Numbered from the stretch's first letter, positions 19,494 through 27,797 are shown. The stretch is 34,356 nt of DNA from Anaerovorax odorimutans DSM 5092 (GCF_000426305.1 NZ_AUFC01000029.1:1-34356), one strand, 5' to 3'. The notes: generated by a model from the letters alone, not told the origin. Numbers and translations: made by a program.

Positions 19494-20711
19494 TTACTTT
19501 TTCTGAAAAAAATAATCGGCTAATTCATATCCATTGTCAAAATATTTCCCCTTTTCTCCAGCTTTTTCACAAAAACTTTTTTCAGGATCTACATTAGTAT
19601 TTGCATTTTTACTATCAAATATTACAAATGGTACCGGTGTAGATGAGTGAGTTCTGATTTCTAAAGGAGTTCTGTGATCAGGCACGATTAATACTTTATA
19701 GTCTTCTAAAGTGGAATCAAGATAAGCAACTACAGGCTTCAACACTTTTTCGTCAATTAATTCCAATGATTTTATTTTACCTTCCAAATCTCCTTGATGA
19801 GAGCACTCATCAGGAGCTTCTAAATGTAAATAAACAAAATCTTTGCCGGCTTTGTACTCATTTATAGCAGCTTGTGCTTTTCCATCAAAATTTGTATGCA
19901 AAGTACCGGTAGCTCCTACTACATCTATAGAATCCAATCCGGCACAAATTCCTATTCCTTTAATTAAATCAACTGCTGAAATAGTACTTCCATTTATCTT
20001 ATATTTATTATAGAACGAGGAAAGACTAGGCTTTTTACCCTGACCCCAAATCCATAAGGAATTAGCAGGGTTTAATCCTCTCTTTACACGATCTTTATTT
20101 ATTGGATGATTAGAAAGAAATTCATAACTTTCCTTCATAATATTTTTTATAAATTCTGAGCCTTCTCCCTTTGGCAGATGATCTCCAACTCTCTTTGTTA
20201 ATACATCATGAGGTGGCGTCAGCTCATAGCTTGTACTACCGTTATTTACAATCATTGCATGACGATAGCTTACTCCAGGGTAAAAATGAATAGTATCTGT
20301 ACCAAACTTTTCATCTACAGCTTCTATCAGAACCTTAGCTTCTTCACTTGTAATATCCCCGGAACTATGATCTAAAATAATAAGATCTTCATAATCACCT
20401 TCACCCTCTAATGTAACAAGATTAGTTCTAAATGCTACATCTGTATCAGCCATCTTGATACCCATACTTGCAGCTTCTAATGGAGATCTTCCTGTAAGAT
20501 AAACTGATGGATCATATCCCATTACAGATAAATTTGCAGCATCACTGCCCGGTGCAATACCAAAAGGAATTGTCTTTACCATTCCAACTTCACCTTTTTG
20601 GGCTAATTTATTTATATTATCTATTTTGGCTACCTCAAGGGGTGTTTTATCTCCAAGGCTGGCGATTTTCTCATCTCCGGCTCCATCTGGAACCAATACT
20701 AAATATTTCAT
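19494..20711 (-). CDS. apgM: Cofactor-independent phosphoglycerate mutase, archaeal (ApgM) type
   Basis: ApgM interconverts 3- and 2-phosphoglycerate without bisphosphoglycerate. The 405-residue protein belongs to the alkaline-phosphatase superfamily: VLVPDGAGDEK at the N-terminus gives the first metal-binding Asp, PGSDAANLSVMGYDP near 52 carries the phosphorylated Ser, HLEAPDECSHQGD near 297 and VPDHRTP near 344 hold further metal ligands. ATG 20711 is chosen because AAGGAGG lies just upstream and the family begins MKYLxLVPDG; the frame is open for 20 more unrelated codons upstream. It lies near serC and serA, which use its 3-phosphoglycerate, and directly follows the structured RNA element at 20731-20913. 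Confidence 0.95.
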   Translation of the reverse strand: MKYLVLVPDGAGDEKIASLGDKTPLEVAKIDNINKLAQKGEVGMVKTIPFGIAPGSDAANLSVMGYDPSVYLTGRSPLEAASMGIKMADTDVAFRTNLVTLEGEGDYEDLIILDHSSGDITSEEAKVLIEAVDEKFGTDTIHFYPGVSYRHAMIVNNGSTSYELTPPHDVLTKRVGDHLPKGEGSEFIKNIMKESYEFLSNHPINKDRVKRGLNPANSLWIWGQGKKPSLSSFYNKYKINGSTISAVDLIKGIGICAGLDSIDVVGATGTLHTNFDGKAQAAINEYKAGKDFVYLHLEAPDECSHQGDLEGKIKSLELIDEKVLKPVVAYLDSTLEDYKVLIVPDHRTPLEIRTHSSTPVPFVIFDSKNANTNVDPEKSFCEKAGEKGKYFDNGYELADYFFQKK

Positions 20712-20730
20712 CCTTGCCTCCTTTTCTAAT

Positions 20731-20913
20731 AAAAAAACTTCCTGTATTAAATCATGACAACAAGATACCAAGCATGATTCAAGGATTCCTTCTTTACAGC
20801 AACGCTGTCTAAGTCATTGGAATCGTTTATCATAATCATAAAAAAAATCAGTTTATGATTAAATTTCTCTCTATAAGATACTGCTCAAATCGTTTCATTT
20901 TAACACAGGAAGT
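20731..20913 (-). ncRNA. Structured RNA element or attenuator before apgM
   Basis: On the minus strand the 15 nt from 20913 (ACTTCCTGTGTTAAA) pair along their whole length, with one G-U, with the 15 nt ending at 20737 (TTTAATACAGGAAGT). Six T follow, then the apgM ribosome site after about 9 nt. The enclosed region holds more hairpins: AATCATAAA/TTTATGATT, GATTCC/GGAATC enclosing ACAGC/GCTGT, and AATCATG/CATGATT. So a roughly 183-nt RNA ends in a closing stem plus U-run. It could be an attenuating leader or an independent small RNA. It lacks the T-box TGGNACC motif and matches no riboswitch I know. It also contains a 30-codon open frame (20839-20747) without a ribosome site. Confidence 0.55.
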
Positions 20914-21017
20914 CTATATTTTTGTGATATAATAGTGATATTTTCCTGAAAAGTTTATATAATCACAGATTAATAACTTATGGAAAATACTTAAACTACC
21001 TATAAATTTAAATTACT

Positions 21018-22109
21018 TTATTTATTTTCAGATTCGAATTTCTTCATGAATTCAATTAAAATATCTACACCTTCCATTGGCATGGCATTATAAATACTTG
21101 CTCTCATTCCTCCAATAGAACGATGTCCTCCTAAGTTTACAAGACCTTCTTTCTTTGCTGCTTCCGTAAACTTCTTATCAAGATCAGTATTTCCTGTTAC
21201 AAAAACAACATTCATAAGAGAACGATCTTTCTCTTCTACAGGGCAGTTATATAAGCTGCTTGAATCAATATAATCATAAAGTTTTTTGGCTTTTTCTTTA
21301 TTAATTTTTTCAAGAGCTGCAACTCCTCCAAGCTTTTTAATATGTTTAAATACTTCTCCAGCCATGTAAATTCCCCAAGTAGGAGGTGTATTATACATGG
21401 AACCATTATCTGCGTGAGTATTATAGTCTAAATATGTTGGTGCATCAGCCGGTGCGTAGCCCAGTAGATCTTCTCTAACAATTACAATAACAACACCTGC
21501 GGGACCTACATTTTTTTGTGCTCCTGCATAAATAAGTCCAAATTTAGATACATCTACTTCTTCTGATAAAATACAAGATGACATATCTGCTACAAGAGGA
21601 ATATCTCCTGTATCAGGAATATAAGGGTACTTTGTTCCGTAAATTGTATTATTAAATGTAATGTGAACATAATCAGCATCCTTAGTAAACTGCTCTTTTT
21701 TCACTTCTGGAATATATGAAAAAGTAGTTTCTTCAGATGATGCAATAATATTTACTTCTCCGAATTTTTTTGCTTCTTTGGCTGCTTTCTTTGCCCATGA
21801 TCCAGTAACAATATAATCTGCTTTCTTTGATTTTCTAAACAAATTTATTGGAATCATTGCAAATTGAAGTGTTCCTCCACCTTGTACAAATAAGACCTTA
21901 TAGTTTTTAGGAATGTTCATAATCTCTCTAAGGTTTTGTTCAGCTGCTTCTATTACTGATCCAAACTCTTTTGATCTATGACTCATCTCCATTATTGATT
22001 GACCAGAACCACCATAATTGGTCATTTCTTTTGCAGCCTGTTCCAATACCTCTAGCGGAAGCATGGAGGGGCCTGCGGAAAAATTAAATACTCTATCTGT
22101 GTTGTTCAT
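21018..22109 (-). CDS. serC: Phosphoserine aminotransferase
   Basis: SerC transaminates 3-phosphohydroxypyruvate with glutamate to O-phosphoserine, the second step of serine synthesis. The 363-residue class-V aminotransferase begins RVFNFSAGPSMLP and has the PLP lysine in YAGAQKNVGPAG near 195. GGGTLQFAMIP near 77 and GGHRSIGGMRASIYNAMP near the C-terminus contribute phosphate and substrate contacts. GGAGGTGAAGGAATG gives a good ribosome site. It is divergent from serA, with which it shares a 245-bp regulatory region. I see no strong terminator after it, so transcription may continue toward the apgM element. Confidence 0.97.
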   Translation of the reverse strand: MNNTDRVFNFSAGPSMLPLEVLEQAAKEMTNYGGSGQSIMEMSHRSKEFGSVIEAAEQNLREIMNIPKNYKVLFVQGGGTLQFAMIPINLFRKSKKADYIVTGSWAKKAAKEAKKFGEVNIIASSEETTFSYIPEVKKEQFTKDADYVHITFNNTIYGTKYPYIPDTGDIPLVADMSSCILSEEVDVSKFGLIYAGAQKNVGPAGVVIVIVREDLLGYAPADAPTYLDYNTHADNGSMYNTPPTWGIYMAGEVFKHIKKLGGVAALEKINKEKAKKLYDYIDSSSLYNCPVEEKDRSLMNVVFVTGNTDLDKKFTEAAKKEGLVNLGGHRSIGGMRASIYNAMPMEGVDILIEFMKKFESENK

Positions 22110-22149
22110 TCCTTCACCTCCAAGTTTTTTTCGTAATTTATGAATTAAT

Positions 22150-22178
22150 ATTATATCACTTTACGTTTCAATGGTAAA
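22150..22178 (-). promoter_or_regulatory. serC promoter, extended -10 type
   Basis: On the minus strand, TTTACC (22178-22173) and a perfect TATAAT (22155-22150) are 17 bp apart. TGA directly before TATAAT makes an extended -10. Confidence 0.7.
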
Positions 22179-22181
22179 GTG
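22157..22181. promoter_or_regulatory. Inverted repeat over the serC promoter (candidate operator)
   Basis: CACTTTAC (22157-22164) and GTAAAGTG (22174-22181) form a perfect 8-bp inverted repeat with a 9-bp spacer. It covers the -35 and almost all of the spacer up to the -10, the classical position for a repressor. The regulator is unknown. Confidence 0.5.
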
Positions 22182-22309
22182 CTATACTTCAATAAAAACC
22201 TTTGAATTTATTATTTTTTTAATATTATAACATTTTTTTGAAAAAACAATATTTAATCCAAACTTTATTATAAAATACCATAAAATTTTAGATATTATGA
22301 CGAATAATG

Positions 22310-22318
22310 TGATATAAT
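22310..22318 (+). promoter_or_regulatory. serA promoter, extended -10
   Basis: TGATATAAT is a perfect extended -10 about 36 bp before the serA ATG. No good -35 is visible 17 bp upstream, as is common with extended -10 promoters. The motif GTGATATAATAT is shared with the serC promoter. Confidence 0.55.
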
Positions 22319-22354
22319 ATAATTTATTAAACATTTTTATAGGAGTGAAGCAAA

Positions 22355-23512
22355 ATGTATAAAATAGCAACATTAAACAAAATTTCCCCAAAAGGTCTTG
22401 CAAGACTAAGCGAAAAATATAGCATCGTAGAAGACGTAAACGAAGCAAACGGTATTTTAGTTAGAAGTCAAAATATGCAGTCTATGGAATTTTCCGATAA
22501 TCTTTTAGCTATTGCCCGAGCTGGTGCAGGTGTAAATAATATCCCTGTAGATCGTTGTTCAGAAGAAGGTATAGTTGTCTTTAATACTCCGGGTGCAAAT
22601 GCAAATGCTGTAAAAGAATTAGTACTTACAGGGATTTTATTATCAGCAAGAAACATTCCCAATGCCATCGAATGGACTAAAACTTTAACTGATGATGTTT
22701 CAAAAACTGTTGAAAAAAATAAATCTCAATTTGCAGGAAGTGAAATAAAAGGTAAAACTCTTGGTATAATCGGTCTTGGTGCAATTGGTGTAATGGTAGC
22801 AAATACTGCAGAAGCACTTGGCATGAAAGTTGTTGGCTATGACCCATATATTTCAGTTCATTCTGCCCATGAATTGTCAAGAACTGTAAAAGTTTATGAA
22901 ATGCTGGATACAATCCTTCCTGAATGTGACTATATTTCAATTCATGTACCTTTTATAGAGCAAACAAAGGAACTTATAAGAGAAAGTTCTATTACTCTTA
23001 TGAAGGATAATGTTTGTATTTTAAACTTCTCCAGAGACAAAATTGTAAATGACAATGATATTAAAGAAGCTTTAAAAAATGGAAAGATTAAAAAATATGT
23101 AACAGACTTTCCAAATGACAATCTTGTAGGAACAGATAATGTAATATGTATCCCTCATCTAGGTGCATCAACTGCTGAATCAGAAGAAAATTGTGCTAAG
23201 ATGGCGGTAGATGAAGTAATGGATTATATTGAAAACGGTAATATTTTAAATTCAGTAAATTTCCCAAATTGTTCACTTGGACTATGCACTGATGCCGCTA
23301 GAATATGTATATTAAATAAAAATGTACCAACTATGCTTAGTAAAATTACCGGAATTTTAGCAGATATGAATATTAATATAAGTGATTTGTTGAACAAAAG
23401 TAAAAATGATCTTGCCTACACATTAGTTGATGTTGATTCACCTGTAGATGAAAAGCAACTTAAAGAAGCTCTTTCTGTAGACGGAATAATCTCAGTTCGT
23501 GTAATTTCATAA
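22355..23512 (+). CDS. serA: D-3-phosphoglycerate dehydrogenase with ACT domain
   Basis: SerA oxidises 3-phosphoglycerate to 3-phosphohydroxypyruvate with NAD+, the first step of serine synthesis. The 385-residue protein has the D-2-hydroxyacid dehydrogenase fold: RAGAGVNNIPVDRC, the Rossmann motif GIIGLGAIG near 138 and VGYDPYI. The active-site Arg is in NFSRDKIVND and the His in IPHLGAST. The usual DVFxxEP carrying the catalytic Glu reads VTDFPNDN here, a variation worth noting. A C-terminal ACT-like domain (about 315-385, PTMLSKITGILADMNINI) suggests serine feedback control. AGGAG lies 9 nt before the ATG. serB is not nearby. Confidence 0.96.
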   Translation: MYKIATLNKISPKGLARLSEKYSIVEDVNEANGILVRSQNMQSMEFSDNLLAIARAGAGVNNIPVDRCSEEGIVVFNTPGANANAVKELVLTGILLSARNIPNAIEWTKTLTDDVSKTVEKNKSQFAGSEIKGKTLGIIGLGAIGVMVANTAEALGMKVVGYDPYISVHSAHELSRTVKVYEMLDTILPECDYISIHVPFIEQTKELIRESSITLMKDNVCILNFSRDKIVNDNDIKEALKNGKIKKYVTDFPNDNLVGTDNVICIPHLGASTAESEENCAKMAVDEVMDYIENGNILNSVNFPNCSLGLCTDAARICILNKNVPTMLSKITGILADMNINISDLLNKSKNDLAYTLVDVDSPVDEKQLKEALSVDGIISVRVIS

Positions 23513-23544
23513 AATCGATTTTATTAATTTATTCTACAATAAAT

Positions 23545-23632
23545 AAGCAGCATAATATTTTACTGTAGGAGTAGTCTTAAAATGATTATTGACTCTCCAA
23601 AACATTGTTAAAATATTTATGCTGCTTTTTAT
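23545..23632. terminator. Large hairpin between convergent serA and yihY-like genes
   Basis: AAGCAGCATAATATTTTA (23545-23562) is complementary to TAAAATATTTATGCTGCTT (23609-23627) apart from one bulged base. The 46-nt loop can fold further (GGAGTAGTC with GACTCTCC). A T-run follows on the plus strand. The convergent arrangement suggests it ends both transcripts. Confidence 0.7.
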
Positions 23633-23657
23633 ATTATTACCATTTTATTTTAAAATA

Positions 23658-24485
23658 TTACTTAGTTTCTTCCCAAGCAACATTTACCATTATACCTACT
23701 ACTAAAATAAAAGCTAAAAGGTAAAACCAAAATAGCAATGCAACAATAGCTGCTAAACTTCCATATAAAAGATCATAATTAGCAAAAGCTGTTACATAAT
23801 ATGAATAAATCCACGTCGCTAATAACATTCCCAGAGAAGCAAGAATACTTCCCGGCAATATTTTTTTAAATTCAACTCTTTTTGAAGGTAATATATAATA
23901 ATTGTAAGTGATCATTAAAAAATATAATCCCATAGCCATAGGCCATCTGAGAATATACCATATTGTGTCGAAGGTAAATGTTCCTTTCAAGAAAGCCCTA
24001 ACGTATGATGTAATTAAATTTATAATTATCTCACCATAAACTAGTATTAATAAACTAAATACTATGGTAAACATGGTAAATACAATAGCCTTTATAGATC
24101 TTAACCTCTCAATAATATAACCTCTTCCTGTAGATTTGCCTCCTGAGAAAGAATAATTCGTAATTCTCATCATTGAAAAATGCGCTTTTGACGCCGCCCA
24201 TAAAGCAAATATTACAAAAAGAAGATTAAATGCACCTGGTGATTTAAATACTAAAAATTCCGAAAGGGTTTCTGCCATATCAGGAGAAACATATTGTGCT
24301 ATAATTTCATTTATAACATCTATTGAAATAGAAAAAACTCCTAATAACTGAGCTAGTAAAATAATAGTTGGTATCAGTGATAATAAAATAAAAAAAGCCA
24401 GTTCTGCTGCTACTCCTTGATAATATGGATCTTGAAGTTTTTTCAATATTAACAAAACTATATTTAATAACCTCTTTTTTGTCAT
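23658..24485 (-). CDS. YihY/BrkB (UPF0761) family inner membrane protein
   Basis: The 275-residue protein has six predicted hydrophobic segments and the family opening KLQDPYYQGVAAELAFFILLSLIPTIILL. A WAASKAHFSMMRITNYSF segment near 97 matches the conserved 'AN/SKA' region of YihY proteins. The family was once called RNase BN in error; its true role is unknown. Three hydrophobic segments cluster at the C-terminus (about 180-270). The start at ATG 24485 has only a weak GGTGGG upstream. It lies 45 bp after the pyrophosphatase gene and may share its transcript. Confidence 0.88.
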   Translation of the reverse strand: MTKKRLLNIVLLILKKLQDPYYQGVAAELAFFILLSLIPTIILLAQLLGVFSISIDVINEIIAQYVSPDMAETLSEFLVFKSPGAFNLLFVIFALWAASKAHFSMMRITNYSFSGGKSTGRGYIIERLRSIKAIVFTMFTIVFSLLILVYGEIIINLITSYVRAFLKGTFTFDTIWYILRWPMAMGLYFLMITYNYYILPSKRVEFKKILPGSILASLGMLLATWIYSYYVTAFANYDLLYGSLAAIVALLFWFYLLAFILVVGIMVNVAWEETK

Positions 24486-24530
24486 ACACCCACCTTTAGT
24501 CTTAAATTATAAACCATAACCTTTTTAAAT

Positions 24531-25130
24531 TTATATCTTATTTTCCAATTTTTCTTTTAGAACAGATAATGCTCTAGATCTATGACTAATTTTATTTTTT
24601 TCTTCTGAAGTAAGTTCCGCATAAGTTTTATCATATCCAACAGGCACAAATAAAGGATCATATCCAAAGCCACCCTTTCCTCTTGGCTCATTTATTATAT
24701 ATCCCTCACACTCACCTCTTGCTATTATTTTATCTCCATTTGGATAAATCATAGTAATAACAGATACAAATTTAGCCCCTCTCTCATCTTTTTTCAAATC
24801 TTTCATAAGCATTAAGAGTTTTTTATTATTTTCTTCATCCGCATTATCACCTGCTACTCCGGCAAATCTTGCCGAATAAACTCCGGGAGCACCTGAAAGG
24901 GCATCTACTACTAATCCCGAATCATCAGCAATTGTGGTTTTTCCACTGTATTGCATAATTTCTCTAGCCTTTTTTTCTGAATTGTATTCAAATGTATCTC
25001 CATCTTCTTCAATCTCAAAATCAGGAATTCCTGCATCTTTCCTCGATATTATTTCAATCCCAAATTGCTTGGTAATAGATTCAATTTCCTCTATCTTATG
25101 CTTATTTTGGGTTGCTGCAATTACAATCAT
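24531..25130 (-). CDS. rdgB: XTP/dITP diphosphatase (RdgB/HAM1)
   Basis: The enzyme hydrolyses XTP, ITP and dITP to monophosphates, keeping deaminated purines out of nucleic acids. The 199-residue product has ATQNKHKIEEI (nucleotide binding) at the N-terminus, IADDSGLVVDALSGAPGVYSARFAG near 67 with the catalytic Asp, and GGFGYDPLFVP near 145. SHRSRAL near the C-terminus completes the family signature. I chose ATG 25130 because GGAGG sits 5 nt upstream; an in-frame ATG at 25151 would add seven non-conserved residues. It is 26 bp after rph, a pairing seen in many Firmicutes. Confidence 0.96.
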   Translation of the reverse strand: MIVIAATQNKHKIEEIESITKQFGIEIISRKDAGIPDFEIEEDGDTFEYNSEKKAREIMQYSGKTTIADDSGLVVDALSGAPGVYSARFAGVAGDNADEENNKKLLMLMKDLKKDERGAKFVSVITMIYPNGDKIIARGECEGYIINEPRGKGGFGYDPLFVPVGYDKTYAELTSEEKNKISHRSRALSVLKEKLENKI

Positions 25131-25156
25131 ATTTTCCTCCAATTTATTCAAATTTT

Positions 25157-25882
25157 TTATAGTAAATCTCCTATAATTTTTTTCTGTTCTGTAATTAACT
25201 CCTTACAGCCTTTTTCAGCTAAATCTAACAGATTAGATAATTGGTTGGAATTAAAAGGACATTCTTCTCCTGTTCCTTGAAGTTCTATGAACTCTCCTTT
25301 ATCTGTCATTATAACATTCATATCTACCATTGCCTTAGAATCTTCTTCGTAGCAAAGATCAAGGATTGGCTCATTTTCTACAATCCCAACACTTATGGCA
25401 GATACATAATTCTTAACCGGAATTTCTGTTATCATATCTTGGTTTTTCATCCATCTCATGGCTTCTATCATTGCTATAAATGCTCCAGTAACAGATGCCG
25501 TCCTTGTTCCTCCATCCGCTTGAATAACATCACAATCTATCCATATGGTTCTTTCTCCAAGTTTATTCATATCAACTACAGATCTAAGAGAACGCCCAAT
25601 TAATCTTTGAATCTCCATTGTACGCCCATCAATTTTTCCTCTGCTGCTGTCACGCTGCTTTCTGTTTCCCGTTGATCTTGGCAGCATACCATATTCAGCT
25701 GTCACCCATCCTTGACCGGTACCTTTTAAATGTCTTGCTGTGCTATCTTCAACAGTAGCTGTGCAAATTACTTTTGTATCTCCCATCTCTATTAAGACCG
25801 AACCTTCTGCATGCATTAAATAATTATTTGTAATTTTAATATTTCTGATTTGGTCAATTTCTCTGCCATCTATTCTTAACAT
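25157..25882 (-). CDS. rph: Ribonuclease PH
   Basis: RNase PH trims the 3' ends of tRNA precursors by phosphorolysis. The 241-residue product begins [11 protein letters not shown] and has [20 protein letters not shown] near 56, [21 protein letters not shown] near 82 (phosphate-binding Arg) and [19 protein letters not shown] near 115, all conserved. The C-terminus ends at [19 protein letters not shown], close to the family's usual length. AGGAG precedes the ATG. It is the first gene of rph-rdgB, with its own promoter upstream. Confidence 0.97.
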   Translation of the reverse strand: MLRIDGREIDQIRNIKITNNYLMHAEGSVLIEMGDTKVICTATVEDSTARHLKGTGQGWVTAEYGMLPRSTGNRKQRDSSRGKIDGRTMEIQRLIGRSLRSVVDMNKLGERTIWIDCDVIQADGGTRTASVTGAFIAMIEAMRWMKNQDMITEIPVKNYVSAISVGIVENEPILDLCYEEDSKAMVDMNVIMTDKGEFIELQGTGEECPFNSNQLSNLLDLAEKGCKELITEQKKIIGDLL

Positions 25883-25922
25883 TTATAAAACTCCTACTCT
25901 TTATTTTTAAAATTATATATCT

Positions 25923-25951
25923 AATATAAAGCATTTTAGAAAAAATTACAA
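25923..25951 (-). promoter_or_regulatory. Promoter of rph-rdgB
   Basis: On the minus strand, TTGTAA (25951-25946) and TATATT (25928-25923) are 17 bp apart, giving a leader of about 35 nt. Confidence 0.6.
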
Positions 25952-26283
25952 ATAAAAAAAGAGTAAATTAAGCGCTTAAAGTTTTATGTTTATGCTGCTT
26001 AGACTTAATGTTTCAATTTTCGTCAAATTGCTATTTTAAACGCCTTTATATTACAAAGCAATATTTATAATAAATTACGAAATTAATAATTTTATTTATA
26101 TATATTGGTAGTTTTTTAACTTTATTTATAGCAATTATTGATATATTATTAAAAACTATATAGCACCATAACAAGTAAAATAATATTATTAAATTAAAGA
26201 TTTTAATTGAAACAGTATAATTCTGTCATTATTAATTTGTATTTTTAATTTTACGTCTTCTTTTAAATTAACATTTTTCTCAT
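25952..26283. other. AT-rich gap without a convincing gene
   Basis: This 330-bp stretch lies between rph and a small membrane-protein gene. It holds a perfect 12-bp palindrome, TTAAGCGCTTAA (25968-25979), 17 bp upstream of the rph -35, which could be an operator. On the minus strand, short open segments near 26210-26290 and 26035-26190 are free of stops but have no start codon with a ribosome site and no recognisable motif; they may be AT-rich chance or old gene debris. Confidence 0.4.
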
Positions 26284-26311
26284 AAAAAAATAGGTTCACA
26301 ATATGAACCCA
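26284..26311 (-). terminator. Terminator of the small membrane-protein gene
   Basis: On the minus strand, GGTTCA-TATTG-TGAACC is followed by TATTTTTTTATG. It lies about 28 bp past the stop codon. Confidence 0.75.
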
Positions 26312-26337
26312 TTTTAAAAAGCAGTTATACTATACTT

Positions 26338-26619
26338 TTATGGATGAACAAAACCTTTTTTTACTCCACTTGCATGACTCTTTTGTACATCTTTTACTTT
26401 ATTTTCCGTTACTTGCACATTTTTCGTGACATCAATTTTTTTTGCTGCACTAAAAGATATTACACTAAATATCCCTAATCCTATAATAATTAACAGCGTA
26501 ATCCCTTTTCCGTTATTATCAAAGAAAAAGTTTCCTGTAGCAATACCATAAGCTGCTACTAAAAATAAAGCAATAACTATTAATACACCAAGGCCCATCA
26601 TTCTTGTCGTTTTTAACAT
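26338..26619 (-). CDS. Small membrane protein of unknown function
   Basis: The 93-residue product has two hydrophobic segments (about 6-26 VLIVIALFLVAAYGI and 41-59 ITLLIIIGLGIFSVISF) joined by a short polar turn (NFFFDNNGKG). A hydrophilic, lysine-rich tail of about 30 residues ends it. I do not recognise a family. I chose ATG 26619 because AGGAG lies 9 nt upstream; an in-frame ATG at 26649 would add ten polar residues without a ribosome site. It stands alone, with its own promoter and terminator. Confidence 0.75.
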   Translation of the reverse strand: MLKTTRMMGLGVLIVIALFLVAAYGIATGNFFFDNNGKGITLLIIIGLGIFSVISFSAAKKIDVTKNVQVTENKVKDVQKSHASGVKKGFVHP

Positions 26620-26699
26620 TATATCTCTCCTGTTCTTATTTCCATGCACCTGTTATCGTACATGACAGAAATTTATTTGCACTTTCTGGTGCTATATTT

Positions 26700-26728
26700 A
26701 TATTACATCTATATTGTTAAATTGTCAA
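26700..26728 (-). promoter_or_regulatory. Promoter of the small membrane-protein gene
   Basis: On the minus strand, a perfect TTGACA (26728-26723) and TAATAT (26705-26700) are 17 bp apart. The leader would be about 75 nt. Confidence 0.7.
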
Positions 26729-27104
26729 CAAAGTAAATAATAATTTTGGGTATTTTTTGTTTTTATTAATCAGAATATTAGAACAACATGTTTACTTTTA
26801 TTATAACTATCTAGTAATTCCAATAGTTTTTATTTGTTTGTAAATGCCAAAATTAACTAACTAATGTTTATAATACAGCAAAATTGTTATTATTTTCGTT
26901 ATTTTTTTAACAATTTTAATGAATTTATATCTTTTTTTATGTAAGTATATCTTTTTAATTATTGATTTTCTATTATTTAAATATTGAATTTGTAAAAAAC
27001 AAATTATAATAAAAAGCCCTATTTATCTTTACAAAAATAATTTATATAGAATTCTTCCAATTGTTAATTTTTTATTATATGCAATTTTGAATGAACTCCT
27101 AAAA
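26729..27104. other. AT-rich gap; one hairpin, no gene seen
   Basis: No open frame here has a start with a ribosome site or a protein-like composition. AAAATTGTTA (26880-26889) and TAACAATTTT (26908-26917) form a perfect 10-bp inverted repeat with an 18-nt loop. TTGTTA/TAACAA recalls Rex half-sites, but the spacing is too long for a Rex operator. Confidence 0.4.
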
Positions 27105-27132
27105 AAAGAAAAAGAACTCTTTATGAGTTCTT
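27105..27132 (-). terminator. Terminator of the pit-DUF47 operon, overlapping the stop codon
   Basis: On the minus strand, AAGAACTC-ATAAA-GAGTTCTT (27132-27112) is followed by TTTCTTTTTTT. The stop codon TAA (27123-27121) lies in the loop and second arm, so coding sequence and terminator overlap. Confidence 0.8.
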
Positions 27133-27744
27133 CATCATTACACTTTCTATTACATCGGCTACATCTTCACATGCATCACAACATTTTTCTAAGTACTCCA
27201 AAATTTGATTCCACGCATTTACTTCAATAGGATCCTTGCAATTAACATACAGCCTTCTTATGGATTCTGTGAAAATTTTATCTCCAGTCTCTTCCAAATG
27301 ATTTATTTCCATAATTTTTTCATGAATTTTTTCTTGTTTTCTGAAATTATGGAACTCTTTTAAAGCTGATTTTAATGCATCACAACATTTTACAATTAAC
27401 TCGGAAAATTTTATTGCATCTTCTCTTACCTTCAAAATATTAAACATATACATTCGCATAAGTACATCTTCTATTGTATCAGTTACATTATCAATAGCAT
27501 CTGCCATATCCATAATATCTTCTCTTGAAATAGGAGTAATAAATTCTCTTGCCAGCTTCTTCATCATAATGTGTCTTTGAACATCTCCACCATATTCAAT
27601 GGCATGCATTTCTTCCATTTTGTATATAACTTCCTCATGATTATAGTTATTTAAAATTACATTTAATAATTTAGCCGCATCACATGAGTATTCAACCAAT
27701 TCTACAAAAATGTCAAAATAATTTTCATTTTTCTTCCGCTTCAT
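27121..27744 (-). CDS. DUF47 family (PhoU-like) phosphate transport regulator
   Basis: The 207-residue all-helical protein matches the DUF47/TIGR00153 family, distant relatives of PhoU. HAIEYGGDVQRHIMMKKLAREFITPISREDIMDMADAIDNVTD spans the conserved helical core near residues 48-90; in the second half, EINHLEETGDKIFTESIRRLY repeats the E-x-x-GD metal-binding type motif. Family members almost always accompany Pit transporters and are thought to modulate them. Here the gene follows the transporter by 53 bp in the same direction, as expected. The ribosome site before ATG 27744 is weak (AAGG, 7 nt). Confidence 0.92.
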   Translation of the reverse strand: MKRKKNENYFDIFVELVEYSCDAAKLLNVILNNYNHEEVIYKMEEMHAIEYGGDVQRHIMMKKLAREFITPISREDIMDMADAIDNVTDTIEDVLMRMYMFNILKVREDAIKFSELIVKCCDALKSALKEFHNFRKQEKIHEKIMEINHLEETGDKIFTESIRRLYVNCKDPIEVNAWNQILEYLEKCCDACEDVADVIESVMMKNS

Positions 27745-27797
27745 GCCAAACCTTACCTTTCATATTCCTTGTATGTATTCTTAATTTAACATTTGAA

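Noticed and set aside
20925-20945. Plus-strand TGATATAAT near 20936 as a promoter for antisense serC RNA
   Set aside because: No -35 at a suitable distance and no gene downstream on that strand; left unannotated.
20712-21017. T-box or known riboswitch in the apgM/serC gap
   Set aside because: The T-box TGGNACC core and the known riboswitch consensus patterns I can recall are missing.
23965-23980. TGTCGAA inside the YihY-family gene as a Spo0A box
   Set aside because: It is within coding sequence, single, and not near a promoter.
24307-24489. 60-codon minus-strand open frame at the start of the YihY-family gene
   Set aside because: It is an alternative frame of the same region; the long frame carries the family sequence.
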